A stretch of DNA of 64,000 nt from Muribaculaceae bacterium Isolate-036 (Harlan) (GTDB lineage Bacteria > Bacteroidota > Bacteroidia > Bacteroidales > Muribaculaceae): NCBI GenBank assembly GCA_003833075.1, contig RIAY01000003.1, positions 206,246 to 270,245 on the forward strand, in the 5' to 3' direction. The number at the start of each line of letters is the position of its first letter. The stretch's first letter is position 1. The notes under the pieces are model-generated. The model worked only from the letters and a program-made list of their open reading frames with translations. It searched no databases and was not told where the DNA came from. Shown piece after piece: positions 52,872-63,103 of the stretch. The translations under genes and the position numbers were made by a program.

Positions 52872-55484
52872 ATGAAACATTATGCTTTAAATGCCGCTTT
52901 CTTAGTTGCGTCAGCGTGCATCCTCGGAGGATGTGCGGGTGATGACAATCCGTGGCAGAGCTCGACAGACGGCGGATCCCTCAGACTGTCGCTCTCTGCC
53001 GACGGAAATATCGCGGCATCTACGAGAGCCGACGATACGAAAGCGACTATAATTCCGGCAGCTGCTGATTTCGGTGTGTCGCTGTCAAGAACCGATGGCA
53101 GTTTCAACAAGAAGTGGAACCTTCTTGAGGAATTCAACAAAGAAGAACTTTTCCCGATAGGAGAGTATAAGATTGAAGCTTTTTACGGCGATCGCGATGT
53201 GGAAGGTTTCGAGAATCCCTGGTTTTATGCTTCGGACAATGTGGCTGTTACTGCGGGCGACCAGAAGAATGTGTCGCTTACCGCAACTCTCGCCAACTCA
53301 ATGGTGAGCATCCGTTATACCGATGAGTTCAAGTCGAATTTTACGTCTTACAGCGCGGCGATCCGCTCTACAGGACATGATTATGTGGTATTCGCCCAGA
53401 ACGAGGATCGTCCGGCTTACATGGCACCCTCGCAGATAGAACTCAATCTCACGCTGACCAATGCTTCGGGCAAGAAAGTGACTCTTCAGCCTGCCGGTTT
53501 CAGGGCTGAGGCAAGGCGTCATTATATTGTCAAAATAGGTGTTAACGGAGCTTCTTCCACCGGCAATCTTACGCTTGACGTGCAATTTGAGGAGGATGTG
53601 GTTTCGGAAACAGTAGAGGTGCCTCTCGGCGATGAACTTTTCGAGGCACCCGCCCCGTCTGTAGTTGCAAAGGATTTTACAGATGGTGAGACTCTTAGCG
53701 CATTTGAGAGTTTTACACCTGTTGGTAATCCCCGATACGAGGTGTATGCATTTGGCGGACTCAAGGAAGTTGTGTTGAAATTGAATGAATCTTCCACCTA
53801 TAATCCCCCTTTCGGAAAGGAAGTTCAGTTAGTGAATGCTTCTGATATGGATCAGGCAAATGTCAATGCTTCCGGAATTTCGGTGACAGGCTTGTTCCGC
53901 AATCCCGACAAGATGGGTATCGTAGAGCTTAAGGGATTTTTGGGTAAGATGCCTATTGGATCACATACGGTTTCGCTTGTGGCTAAGGATATGCTCACGC
54001 GTGTCAGCGAGCCTGTCACGCTCCATGTCATAGTGTCGGCGGTAGACATAAAGATAGAACCTGTGGCAAATATGGAATACCGGGGCACGGAAGGAGAAGT
54101 GTATCTTCTGACCAATTGTGCGGATATTCGGGATAAGGTTACGTTCAAGGTTACCAATAATGAGGTAGCGGCAGAGGTTCTTGACATTGAGGATATATCT
54201 TCGTCAGAGGCAGGTGGCTTGCCTTATAAATTCAAATACAAGGTCAAGACGCCGGAGCTTCAGATGGAGAGTAGTCCGCTTTGGGTTTATTATGGAGCGG
54301 TTGCAGATGCACGTGCTCAGACTCGTCTGAAAGTGGATTTCCCCAAGTATTCAATAGATGTTGACCCGTTTGCTAGGAAAGTGAAATTGCGTGTGGTTCC
54401 GGAGGATCCATCCAAGCTTCGTCTTATTACGAATGACCTCGTTATTATCAGTGATGGAAAAATGGTAAATGTAAACAGGATTCAGAAAGATCTTGAGACC
54501 GGTATAATAAACGTGTTTGACCTTACCGAATCCAAGACATATGAAAATGTGGAGTTTGCACTTTCCAATACATCGAATCCCCGCACTCCGATTTCACCTT
54601 TTACAACGGAGTCTGCGACTATTGTGCCGAATGGAGACTTTTCTATTGAGAGCGGTAAAATCGTGAATTTTGGAGGGAAAACAATTCAAGTTGGAAGTAA
54701 GTATAAGAATACAATATTTAATACCTATACTATATCTTCTACAATTGACAGACGTATGCCCGAGGGTTGGAGTTCAATTAATTCTAAAACTTGTTTTGAT
54801 GGGGCTTCAAATGCTAATTCTTGGTATGTGGTTCCTTCCACTTTCCTTGAGAATGGTCGCGTAATAGTCAGAACAGTTGGATATTCTCATAATGGAAAAG
54901 ATTTGGGTACTTCAGGTAATAATGCCAATACTACATATTATGGTACTAATCATCCGGAAATCGGAGATCTGACCGTTGCTGCGGGAGAATTATTTTTAGG
55001 CTCTTATTCATATACGGGATCGACAGAATCAAAAGATTATGGTATTTCTTTCGGTTCAAGACCACTCACTGTGTCATTCAAATATATGTACACGCCTGTA
55101 AATAATGAGACCGGGGAAGTGTCAATAGTCCTTCTTAATTCAAATGGTGAGAAGATTTCAGAAGGCTTTATGACATTAAGTGCCTCGTCGGAGATGAAGG
55201 AGCGAAACATCATATTATCTATTTATGGTTTTGGAGAGAAGGCAGCTAAACTTCAGCTTATATTTAAGTCAGTATCAGCCAGTATAAAGAATCCATCTAT
55301 AAATATACCTACAGGTTCTGCTCTTGACGAAGGTTTTGGGAGTAGAGGGGATAAAATCAAAAATCCCAATGACTACAAGGCGTTTGCAAAGGGATCGGAG
55401 CTGATTATTGATGATGTCAAGCTCGGATATGATCCTCCGGCTACGATGAGGCCGGTAGCTAAAAAATCAAAATCCATTAAATGA
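52872..55484 (+). CDS. DUF4493 domain lipoprotein, large, with C-terminal PCMD-like domain
   Basis: 870 residues from ATG 52872. The lipobox is ACILGGCAG. The DUF4493 module (about residues 30-250) has LRLSLSADGNI, then FNKKWNLLEEF and the strand-rich AFYGDRDVEGFENPWF. Repeated Ig-like segments follow. From about residue 590 (SATIVPNGDFSIESG) a jelly-roll-like domain of the PCMD type begins. The part after about 54.65 kb is visibly more AT-rich than the first half. It is the first gene of a six-gene surface operon and overlaps the next gene by 4 nt. It probably faces outward and may bind glycans; this is inference. Confidence 0.8.
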   Translation: MKHYALNAAFLVASACILGGCAGDDNPWQSSTDGGSLRLSLSADGNIAASTRADDTKATIIPAAADFGVSLSRTDGSFNKKWNLLEEFNKEELFPIGEYKIEAFYGDRDVEGFENPWFYASDNVAVTAGDQKNVSLTATLANSMVSIRYTDEFKSNFTSYSAAIRSTGHDYVVFAQNEDRPAYMAPSQIELNLTLTNASGKKVTLQPAGFRAEARRHYIVKIGVNGASSTGNLTLDVQFEEDVVSETVEVPLGDELFEAPAPSVVAKDFTDGETLSAFESFTPVGNPRYEVYAFGGLKEVVLKLNESSTYNPPFGKEVQLVNASDMDQANVNASGISVTGLFRNPDKMGIVELKGFLGKMPIGSHTVSLVAKDMLTRVSEPVTLHVIVSAVDIKIEPVANMEYRGTEGEVYLLTNCADIRDKVTFKVTNNEVAAEVLDIEDISSSEAGGLPYKFKYKVKTPELQMESSPLWVYYGAVADARAQTRLKVDFPKYSIDVDPFARKVKLRVVPEDPSKLRLITNDLVIISDGKMVNVNRIQKDLETGIINVFDLTESKTYENVEFALSNTSNPRTPISPFTTESATIVPNGDFSIESGKIVNFGGKTIQVGSKYKNTIFNTYTISSTIDRRMPEGWSSINSKTCFDGASNANSWYVVPSTFLENGRVIVRTVGYSHNGKDLGTSGNNANTTYYGTNHPEIGDLTVAAGELFLGSYSYTGSTESKDYGISFGSRPLTVSFKYMYTPVNNETGEVSIVLLNSNGEKISEGFMTLSASSEMKERNIILSIYGFGEKAAKLQLIFKSVSASIKNPSINIPTGSALDEGFGSRGDKIKNPNDYKAFAKGSELIIDDVKLGYDPPATMRPVAKKSKSIK

Positions 55485-56785
55485 AGTTAATAAAACAGAT
55501 GAAATTAAGATATAAACATATTTTTCTCTCTGTGGCTCTCCTGACTGGAGGTTGTAGTAAGGAAGCCCCGTTCAATATTGTGACAGAGGAAGGGGAAGGT
55601 CAGATTCTTAAAAGCGCGTTGAATGTGGATTTGCGTGACGGTGAATTGGATCAGACAATTGTCAGGGGTACGCGTGGCGATATTGTTTATGATGACTTTA
55701 AAGTTACGTTTACAAAGGATGGGGCTTCGGCACCTACATCAACTTATCGTTATGGTGACATGCCGGAGATCGTGACTCTCGACAAGGGTGCTTATGTTGC
55801 CACTGCTACATATGGTGAAAATCTTGATGCTGAGTGGGAGAACCCTTATTATGTAGGTCGTTCGGATGCATTCTCTATCAAGCCTGGAGAAATTACAGAT
55901 AATGTTGGAGAAATAGTTTGCCGTCTTGAGAATATCAAGGTTTCCATAAATTTTGCTCCGATTCTGACACAGCAAATGGATGAAAGTTCGTTTGTTGAGG
56001 TCAAAGTTGTTTCCGGAGATCACGATGCGAAAGGTCTGAGGTTTACAAAAAGTGAGGAAAACCGGGGAAGTGCAGGTTATTTCCGTTACGTAGAGGGTGT
56101 TTCGCTCGTTGCAACCTTCAATGGTCTTGTAGAGGGTGTAAAGGTTTCCGAAACAAAATCCATAGCAAAGGTAGAGAAGGGCAATCATTACAAGATCACG
56201 TTCAAGCTCCATACTCAAGGAGGTGAGAATCAGGGCGATGCCAATGTGGATATGAAAGTGGACGCGAGCGTCACTGTAACTAACGTTGAGCGAAATGTAG
56301 ATCTTGAAGAGGATGAGATCCTTGATGATAGCGAGCGCCCGACTGAAGGTCCGGAGACTCCGGGAGGTCCTGATAATCCACAACCGCCAACGCCAGCGGA
56401 AGGACCGGTAGTGGAAGCGGAGGAGCCGATAAATCTTGATGGGGTTAATGATGTCGATGCCGATTCGCATGTAGTGTTGAACATATCAAGTGAGACCGGA
56501 ATAACTGAATTTAAGGTGAATATCATATCTGAAGATCTTGCGGGACTTGTTCCAGACGTGCTTGACCTTGTTGAACCTGGTGATAATCTCGAATTGCTAC
56601 AAGGTCTCGGACTTTTGGGTGACGGCAAGACCACTGTGCTGAATGATAAGGAAGTTAAATTTGACGTTTCCGGGTTCATGGTGATGCTGTGCGGTTTAGG
56701 ATCGGATAAAAATCATACATTCAAGCTAACTGTTGGGGATTCCTCCGGAACTGTAGAAAAGGAGCTTCGTCTTCACACTAAGTAA
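55481..56785 (+). CDS. DUF4493 domain lipoprotein
   Basis: 434 residues with the lipobox LLTGGCSK. The DUF4493 module includes ILKSALNVDLRDG, GAYVATATYGENLDAEWENPYYVG and EIVCRLENIKVSINFAP. A Pro/Glu/Gly-rich linker at about residues 285-320 (GPETPGGPDNPQPPTP) separates a C-terminal beta domain with no recognised motif. The ATG overlaps the previous stop by 4 nt, and the next gene follows 9 bp later. Confidence 0.8.
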   Translation: MKLIKQMKLRYKHIFLSVALLTGGCSKEAPFNIVTEEGEGQILKSALNVDLRDGELDQTIVRGTRGDIVYDDFKVTFTKDGASAPTSTYRYGDMPEIVTLDKGAYVATATYGENLDAEWENPYYVGRSDAFSIKPGEITDNVGEIVCRLENIKVSINFAPILTQQMDESSFVEVKVVSGDHDAKGLRFTKSEENRGSAGYFRYVEGVSLVATFNGLVEGVKVSETKSIAKVEKGNHYKITFKLHTQGGENQGDANVDMKVDASVTVTNVERNVDLEEDEILDDSERPTEGPETPGGPDNPQPPTPAEGPVVEAEEPINLDGVNDVDADSHVVLNISSETGITEFKVNIISEDLAGLVPDVLDLVEPGDNLELLQGLGLLGDGKTTVLNDKEVKFDVSGFMVMLCGLGSDKNHTFKLTVGDSSGTVEKELRLHTK

Positions 56786-56794
56786 GGAACAGCT

Positions 56795-59038
56795 ATGAAA
56801 AATATGAAAAAATTCAAAATATGGGGAGCAGGTCTGATTCTTGCGTTAGCAGGACAGGCATGCGTATCGGAAGATCCGTTTTCATCCGGTGGCGAGGGAA
56901 CACTCAAGCTTTCTGCGGAAATCAGGAGTGAAATCACTACGAGGGCTGGTGACTTGACATCGGATCCTACTCTCCGCGATAAGTGCGTGGTATATATTGA
57001 GACTTCCCGCGGTCTTATTCGCAAATTTAAAGGTCTTGATAACATTCCAGAACTGATTTCCCTTAAATCCGGGAAATACCTTGCTGAAGCTTGGACAGGA
57101 GACAGCGTGTCTGCCTCTTTTGGAAGTAAATTCTATCGAGGCATGCAAGAGTTTACTATTGCGGATGGAGATAACAAGGCACTTTCATTGAAATGTAATA
57201 TAGCAAATGTTGTAGTGTCTGTTAATCCGGATGCGTTGTCTCTTGGAATTACCGACCTGAAAGTTACGTTCAGTCACTCTCGGGGAAGTTTGGAATTTAC
57301 GGAAGATAATATTCGTGATGCCAAAGGGTATTTCATGATGCCGAATGCCGATAAGAATTTATCGTATAAGGTTGAAGGCTTAAAGGCAGACGGCACGCCT
57401 ATAAAGAAAGAAGGCATCATACAGAATGTGGAAAGGGCACATGAGTACGTGCTCAATATTACAGCCGAAGCGGGGGGTAATAACCAGGGAGGTGCCTTGA
57501 TAAAGATCAGGATTGATGATATACCTTTGATAGAGGAAGTTGTGGAGATTTATGGCCGTCCCACTATCGAAGGTGTAGAGTTTAATATAGATGAGCAGGT
57601 GGTCGGTATTCCCGGCACTCCGGAGGGCGAGAAGAACGCATTTACAGACAAGATCGTATATGTGCGCGGATATGAGGGGATCTATCGTCTGCAGCTTCGT
57701 GGCGGACAGAATTTTCAAGAGTTGGGTCATATCATCGCTGATCTAAATTTGATTCAGTCTGATATAAATAAGGCTGAACTTGAGGCGCATGGTATCACAT
57801 GGGATGGACCGAACGATGTTTATGATGCGGCTACAGGCAAGAGGATGGCAGAGATGCGCATTACGTTTAAAAAGGCGTTTTTTGACCATTTGCCGCAGAA
57901 GGATACTGAATACAGGCTTGATATTATAGCACGCGACAATCAGGCGCAGCCTAAAGACAGGACCAAGACACTGCGGGTTGCTACTTCCGAGGCTGCGGTG
58001 GAGGTCAAGGCGCCGGTTGAGGCCGCTCCCGCTCCGGATCCGGAGAATGAACCGATGGCTGTATTGTCAAAATCAGCGACACTGACAGGATATGTTATGG
58101 CTGAAGATGCTGCGGATTATGGTATTAAATATCGTAAGCAAGGCGATTCGGAGTGGATCAGAGTTGCTGCGCAAACTACCCGTGCTGCAAGGACTGAGTT
58201 TACGGTATCCCTGACAGGGCTTGAGCCTAATACTACTTATGAATATGCGGCTTATGCTTCCGGATATGATGATGGAGAGATTCAGACTATCACCACTGAA
58301 AGTGTCTTTGTCATTCCTAATTCATCAATGGAAGAGTGGGGAGAATATCAGGCATCTACTCCCTTGGGTACAAAAACTGTCAAGTTTCCGGGTACGGAAC
58401 GTAATTTTTGGGATTCAGGCAATGCGGGTGCAGCTGCAGCTAATGATATATTGACTGAACCTTCGTCAGTCATGATTAATTCGGGAGCAACTTCGGTGAA
58501 GCTTACTTCGAAAGAATGTGGTTTGCTGGGCATCAAAAAGTTTGCAGCCGGTAACCTTTTTGCAGGGGAATATGTGAGGACAGACGGCACGGATGGCGTT
58601 TTAAGTTTTGGTCGCCCATACGATGGGTCTCATCCCTCGAAGTTAAGTGTGTATGTCAATTATCGTCCTGCAGTTGGAAGTGGCAAAGGTGCCAATGACA
58701 GCTATATCGCATCCGGACAGATGGATCAAGGTCAAATTTATGTGGCTCTTTCCACTGAAGCGGTGGAAATTAGGACCAAATCGTCGAACCAAAAGCTTTT
58801 CAACCCCGATGACGCATGTATTCTTGCCTATGGTCAGCTGACTTTGACTGAGAATTTTGGGCCGGATGGTGGATTGGAAAAGATCGAGATCCCTATTGAA
58901 TATTATGACAGGGCAAAGAATCATAAGCCTAAATATCTGGTAATTGTTTGTTCTGCATCCAAATACGGTGATTATTTTAGCGGAGGTCCCGGATCAACAA
59001 TGTATCTTGACGATTTTGAATTGATTTATGACAAGTAA
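56795..59038 (+). CDS. DUF4493 plus PCMD domain surface protein
   Basis: 747 residues. The signal ends LALAGQACVS, a weak lipobox (GQAC). The N-terminal DUF4493 part includes GTLKLSAEIRSEITTRAG and GKYLAEAWTGDSVSASFGSKFY. A fibronectin-like segment follows (AEDAADYGIKYRKQGDSEW), and then a PCMD domain from about residue 510 (VIPNSSMEEWGEY ... FWDSGNAGA ... GGPGSTMYLDDFELIYD). It shares its C-terminal fold with the last gene of the operon. It overlaps the next gene by 11 nt. Confidence 0.8.
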   Translation: MKNMKKFKIWGAGLILALAGQACVSEDPFSSGGEGTLKLSAEIRSEITTRAGDLTSDPTLRDKCVVYIETSRGLIRKFKGLDNIPELISLKSGKYLAEAWTGDSVSASFGSKFYRGMQEFTIADGDNKALSLKCNIANVVVSVNPDALSLGITDLKVTFSHSRGSLEFTEDNIRDAKGYFMMPNADKNLSYKVEGLKADGTPIKKEGIIQNVERAHEYVLNITAEAGGNNQGGALIKIRIDDIPLIEEVVEIYGRPTIEGVEFNIDEQVVGIPGTPEGEKNAFTDKIVYVRGYEGIYRLQLRGGQNFQELGHIIADLNLIQSDINKAELEAHGITWDGPNDVYDAATGKRMAEMRITFKKAFFDHLPQKDTEYRLDIIARDNQAQPKDRTKTLRVATSEAAVEVKAPVEAAPAPDPENEPMAVLSKSATLTGYVMAEDAADYGIKYRKQGDSEWIRVAAQTTRAARTEFTVSLTGLEPNTTYEYAAYASGYDDGEIQTITTESVFVIPNSSMEEWGEYQASTPLGTKTVKFPGTERNFWDSGNAGAAAANDILTEPSSVMINSGATSVKLTSKECGLLGIKKFAAGNLFAGEYVRTDGTDGVLSFGRPYDGSHPSKLSVYVNYRPAVGSGKGANDSYIASGQMDQGQIYVALSTEAVEIRTKSSNQKLFNPDDACILAYGQLTLTENFGPDGGLEKIEIPIEYYDRAKNHKPKYLVIVCSASKYGDYFSGGPGSTMYLDDFELIYDK

Positions 59039-59906
59039 TATTAGCAAATACCTTATGATAACGGTTTTGACTCTGTGCGCTTTTGGCGCGCAGAGTCAAA
59101 TTGCGTTAGAAGGCGTTCCTGTTTTTCCTGATTCAGTGGAAGGCGGTTCTTGTCGGGAACACAGGGTGGAAATGCGCCAAGACACACTTCATATCACACC
59201 CGCGATGATTGAGGAAATGCAACACAACAAACCTGTCGATGAGTTTGAAATGGATATGGAGAGTGTAAAGTTTGTTCCCAAAGGACAGTGGGTGACAGGT
59301 ATATCTGTTTCATATTCACAGTCTACGCAAAATAAATATCAGTTCCTTATCCTTGAGAACATATCCGGAGATACTTATTCTTTTAAGGTTTCTCCAATGG
59401 TATGCTATATCTTCAAGGATGACATGGGTGCCGGAGGGAAGTTTTCTTACAACCGGTCGTTGACAAAGTTGGAGAAGGCGGATGTGGTTCTCGATTCGGA
59501 AACAAGTTATGGTGCCGATTGTCTGTATTCATTGTCGCATAATTATTTTGTGACAGGTATTTTTAGAAACTACTTTTCACTTGGTCGCAGCAAACGTTTC
59601 GGCATCTTCAATGAGGTGCAGTTGAAACTCGGAGGCGGGCAATCTAAAATTACCAAAGGCACGGGGGAGGCATTGACAGGCGCTTATGAGCGCAATTTTC
59701 AGTTCGGTCTCGGGATTGCCCCCGGTATGGTGGTTTTCTTGAGTAATTATTCGGCTCTTGAAGTAAATGTAGGTGTTTTAGGTTTCAGCATGACTGACAC
59801 AAAATCAATCTCTGACCAGATCTATGTCGCAAGGCGTAAGTCGAGATCCGCGAATTTTAGAATTAACCTGTTTTCAATCACGTTTGGCGTGGCGTTTTAT
59901 CTATGA
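59028..59906 (+). CDS. Outer-membrane beta-barrel protein
   Basis: 292 residues with a signal peptide ending CAFGAQSQ. The N-terminal plug-like stretch is acidic. Alternating amphipathic strands follow from FVPKGQWVTGISVSYSQS to the aromatic last strand FSITFGVAFYL. It is a paralogue of the next gene; both have FRNYFSLGRSKRFGIFNEVQL-like segments. A barrel encoded among surface lipoproteins may help their display or form a pore with them. It overlaps both neighbours. Confidence 0.7.
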   Translation: MTSNISKYLMITVLTLCAFGAQSQIALEGVPVFPDSVEGGSCREHRVEMRQDTLHITPAMIEEMQHNKPVDEFEMDMESVKFVPKGQWVTGISVSYSQSTQNKYQFLILENISGDTYSFKVSPMVCYIFKDDMGAGGKFSYNRSLTKLEKADVVLDSETSYGADCLYSLSHNYFVTGIFRNYFSLGRSKRFGIFNEVQLKLGGGQSKITKGTGEALTGAYERNFQFGLGIAPGMVVFLSNYSALEVNVGVLGFSMTDTKSISDQIYVARRKSRSANFRINLFSITFGVAFYL

Positions 59907-60841
59907 CGTTTTTTATGGAGAAAATTTGTCGGTTTGCATTTTTGCTCATATTGCTCGCATTTATTCCTCAGGCAAAAGGGGAGGAAATTGCATGTGATAG
60001 TGTGCCGAAAGGTAAATATATATATGTGCCGGATTCGTTGCAGAATGATGTCATGAAATTGCTCATGGGTAATTCGAAAGTGGTTGATGACGAATCCAAG
60101 TTTGATTTTTCGGAAAAAGTATTGTGGAAAGGTGATACGGTTCCGATGAAGTTGCGCACACGTAACTTAGGCCGTTTTGACCGGGGATTGTTCAATTACC
60201 TATTTATCCCCAAAGGGAGATGGGGTTTCGGTCTGACAGCTTCATATGGAGAATTGTCAACTGACGATCTTGAAATATTCGACCTCCTTAGCGATATTGA
60301 CTTGGGGGCACATGCCTTTTCAATAAAACCGTATCTTGAATATACTGTAGCGAATAACATGTCAGTCGGCTTGCGTTTCGGATATACTTCGGCAAAAGCT
60401 AATATCGGTTCGTTTAAAGTTGATATTGATGAGGATATGAACTTTAATCTTCACGATATAATGTATCGTAACGAGGGTTATTCGGCGGCATTCCTTTTCC
60501 GGCAGTATATCGGCATTTCACGGCGTGGAAGATTCGGGGTGTTTAATGAGGTTGAGCTTGCTTTCTCTTCAGGTAATTCGGATTTTCAACGCCCATATGA
60601 CGGAGAACTCAGGACGACTCATACTACATATATGAATGCCGGGTTGAATTTCTCACCCGGAGTCAGCGTCTACATGATGAAAAATGTTGCCTTCAATCTG
60701 TCGTTTGGAGTCTTCGGTTTTCATCTGAGGAATGAGCGGCAGACGGAGAATGGTGTTGAAGTAGGCAACAGGACAACGTCGGGCGCGAATTTCCGGTTTA
60801 ATCTTTTCAATATCAATTTCGGCATATCCGTGCATGTTTAA
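59903..60841 (+). CDS. Outer-membrane beta-barrel protein, paralogue of the preceding gene
   Basis: 312 residues; the signal peptide ends PQAKGEE. The start ATG overlaps the previous TGA, and an ATG four codons on is also possible. FIPKGRWGFGLTASYGE, FRQYIGISRRGRFGVFNEVELAF and the final LFNINFGISVHV follow the same order as in the preceding gene. The two thus come from a duplication and have diverged strongly. Confidence 0.7.
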   Translation: MTFFMEKICRFAFLLILLAFIPQAKGEEIACDSVPKGKYIYVPDSLQNDVMKLLMGNSKVVDDESKFDFSEKVLWKGDTVPMKLRTRNLGRFDRGLFNYLFIPKGRWGFGLTASYGELSTDDLEIFDLLSDIDLGAHAFSIKPYLEYTVANNMSVGLRFGYTSAKANIGSFKVDIDEDMNFNLHDIMYRNEGYSAAFLFRQYIGISRRGRFGVFNEVELAFSSGNSDFQRPYDGELRTTHTTYMNAGLNFSPGVSVYMMKNVAFNLSFGVFGFHLRNERQTENGVEVGNRTTSGANFRFNLFNINFGISVHV

Positions 60842-60888
60842 TTATTCAACCGGAGCAGGATGTGTGTAATCAAGTTCAATAATCAGCA

Positions 60889-62478
60889 ATGAAAGGGTTA
60901 AGAATTAATTCATATATATTTATATTTACGATTGTAGTGTCGGTCGCATGGTTAGCGGGCTGCATACAGAATGATCTTCCGTTTCCTCGCATACCGCAGA
61001 ACATCATTGCGGTATCTGCCGTAGGCGAATCTAAACAGGCTTATATTGATTCAATAGCATTTGAGGTGAATTTATATCTTGATGAGACTGTAGATATCGA
61101 GAATGTCAGTTTTTCCGAATATCGGATCACTCCGGGAGCGACGTCTGATCCCGATTTACTTGAAGGGACATACGATTTCTCATCTCCGGTATACGTAACG
61201 TTATCTCGTTTTCAGGATTATGACTGGAAGCTGATTGCCAATCAGGATATAGTGCGCTATTTTCAAGTTGCCGGCGAGGTGGGGGAGAGCATAGTTGACC
61301 CTGTCGGACATCGCGTCATTGTAAATATGCCTGCGGGGACAGATCTTGCCAATCTTACCCTGCAGCGTGTCAAACTCGGTCCGGAGGGTATAACCTCTAT
61401 TACGCCATCTTTGGATCCGGGTCCTCTTGACCTGTCTTATCCCTTGCGTGTTGTGGTTGCATGCCATGGACGTTATGAATATTGGACTATATATGCGCAG
61501 TTTACAGAAACAATAGTCTCTACTACAAGTGTGGATGCTTGGTCAAAAGTGATTTGGGCATATGGTAATGGTCCGGCAGACGTCAAAAACGGATTTGAAT
61601 ATAAAAAAGAAGGTTCGGAAGAATGGATTCCTGTTCCGGAGCGGTATGTGTCGCAGACTCAAGGAGCATTCTCTTGCTATATACCTCATCTGGATCCTTT
61701 GACCAAATACGCTGTCAGGGCCGTTTCCGGTGAAAATATTGCCAATGAAGTTCAGGTTACTACCCAATCTACGGCGGTAATACCTAATGGAGATTTTGAG
61801 AATTGGTGTCAGATTGGTAAGATTATATTCCCCTATGCTGAAGGTGGACCGGAATTTTGGGATACCGGTAACACCGGCGCGTCAACCTTGGGACAGAATC
61901 TGACTGTTTCTTCCGAAGATACGCCAACGGGTTCCGGATTGTCTGCCGAACTTACAACGAAATTTGTAGGTATTGCCGGTATCGGCAAGCTTGGCGCCGG
62001 TTCTATTTTCACAGGGAAGTTTGTTAAGGTTGACGGCACTAATGGTATTCTTGATTTTGGACGCCCATGGAATCTTAGACCCACAAAGTTGCATGGATAT
62101 TATAAATATAGGACGGCTGCGATTGATTATGTGTCAAGCGAATTTGCCTCTTTGAAAGGTAGGCCTGACACATGTTTTATTTATGTTGCGTTAACGGATT
62201 GGACGGCACCTTATGAAATACGTACTAATCCCAAGAACCGGAATCTCTTTGATCCCAATGCTTCCTATGTTATCGGATATGGAAAAATGCAATATAGCGG
62301 GACAATGGACGACTGGCAAGAGTTTGAGATTCCTATTTCATATCGTAGCACTTCTAAGGTGCCTACTTATATCCAGATAACGGCGGCAACTTCGAAATAT
62401 GGTGATTATTTTACCGGAGGTAATGGTGCAGTGCTTTGGGTAGACCAGTTTTCTTTGGGATGGGATCTTGACGATTGA
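60889..62478 (+). CDS. PCMD domain lipoprotein
   Basis: 529 residues with the lipobox AWLAGCIQ. The first 300 residues hold tandem beta domains (YIDSIAFEVNLYLDETVDIEN, VVACHGRYEYWTIYAQF) of the kind seen in SusE/F-like or PCMD proteins. A PCMD domain from about residue 300 follows: VIPNGDFENWCQ, FWDTGNTGAS, FDFGRPWNLRP-like and GGNGAVLWVDQFSLGW. It is alignable with the C-terminus of the third gene. It is the last member of the operon, with a gap of 15 bp to the PAP2 gene. A role in binding carbohydrate is suggested by the domain name only. Confidence 0.8.
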   Translation: MKGLRINSYIFIFTIVVSVAWLAGCIQNDLPFPRIPQNIIAVSAVGESKQAYIDSIAFEVNLYLDETVDIENVSFSEYRITPGATSDPDLLEGTYDFSSPVYVTLSRFQDYDWKLIANQDIVRYFQVAGEVGESIVDPVGHRVIVNMPAGTDLANLTLQRVKLGPEGITSITPSLDPGPLDLSYPLRVVVACHGRYEYWTIYAQFTETIVSTTSVDAWSKVIWAYGNGPADVKNGFEYKKEGSEEWIPVPERYVSQTQGAFSCYIPHLDPLTKYAVRAVSGENIANEVQVTTQSTAVIPNGDFENWCQIGKIIFPYAEGGPEFWDTGNTGASTLGQNLTVSSEDTPTGSGLSAELTTKFVGIAGIGKLGAGSIFTGKFVKVDGTNGILDFGRPWNLRPTKLHGYYKYRTAAIDYVSSEFASLKGRPDTCFIYVALTDWTAPYEIRTNPKNRNLFDPNASYVIGYGKMQYSGTMDDWQEFEIPISYRSTSKVPTYIQITAATSKYGDYFTGGNGAVLWVDQFSLGWDLDD

Positions 62479-62493
62479 TTATCTGTAAATTTT

Positions 62494-63093
62494 ATGATAA
62501 AGAAGATAAGAAATATTATAACGGTAATGTTATTGATGGGGGCGGGGGCACTTCCCGCTCAGGCGCAGACATATTTCGAGCCGGCGGCAAAAGATGTGGT
62601 CACGCCGACGGGATTGCAGAAGAATGTGTCGCGGTCAACAGATATTGTAATGCTTGCACTCCCGGTTGCGACACTTGCGGGTGTGCTGATTGAGCGCGAC
62701 TGGGATGGACTTGTTCAGGGAATCGAGACCGCCGGCGCGACAGCCGCGGCAACTCTGATACTCAAATATGCAGTTTGCGAGCGCCGTCCGGATGGTTCCG
62801 ATATGCATTCGTTCCCGTCGGCACATTCGGCTGTCAGCTTTGCGACTGCTGCATTTCTTCAACGGCGTTATGGCTGGGCGTTCGGTGCTCCTGCATATGC
62901 TCTTGCCGCTTATGTAGGGTGGGGAAGGGTATATTCCGGGAAACATCACTGGTGGGATGTGGTTGCCGGCGGTGCTATCGGCGCAGCGAGTGCCTATATA
63001 TTTACAAAACCTTTTGCAAAGAAGCACAACCTGCAGGTTTCACCCGTATCCGATGGAAGATCCGTAGGTGTGTATGCATCGATGGAGTTTTAA
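62494..63093 (+). CDS. PAP2 family phosphatase
   Basis: 199 residues with a signal peptide or first helix (ITVMLLMGAGALPAQAQ). The three PAP2 motifs are present: K91 to RP 98-99 (KYAVCERRP), SFPSAH (106-111) with the catalytic His, and GRVYSGKHHWWD (144-155) with Arg, His and Asp. Hydrophobic segments surround them. Substrates of such enzymes include undecaprenyl diphosphate, phosphatidate and lipid A phosphates. The neighbouring diacylglycerol kinase gene suggests phospholipid or undecaprenyl phosphate recycling. Confidence 0.9.
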   Translation: MIKKIRNIITVMLLMGAGALPAQAQTYFEPAAKDVVTPTGLQKNVSRSTDIVMLALPVATLAGVLIERDWDGLVQGIETAGATAAATLILKYAVCERRPDGSDMHSFPSAHSAVSFATAAFLQRRYGWAFGAPAYALAAYVGWGRVYSGKHHWWDVVAGGAIGAASAYIFTKPFAKKHNLQVSPVSDGRSVGVYASMEF

Positions 63094-63103
63094 ACAGATT
63101 CAT

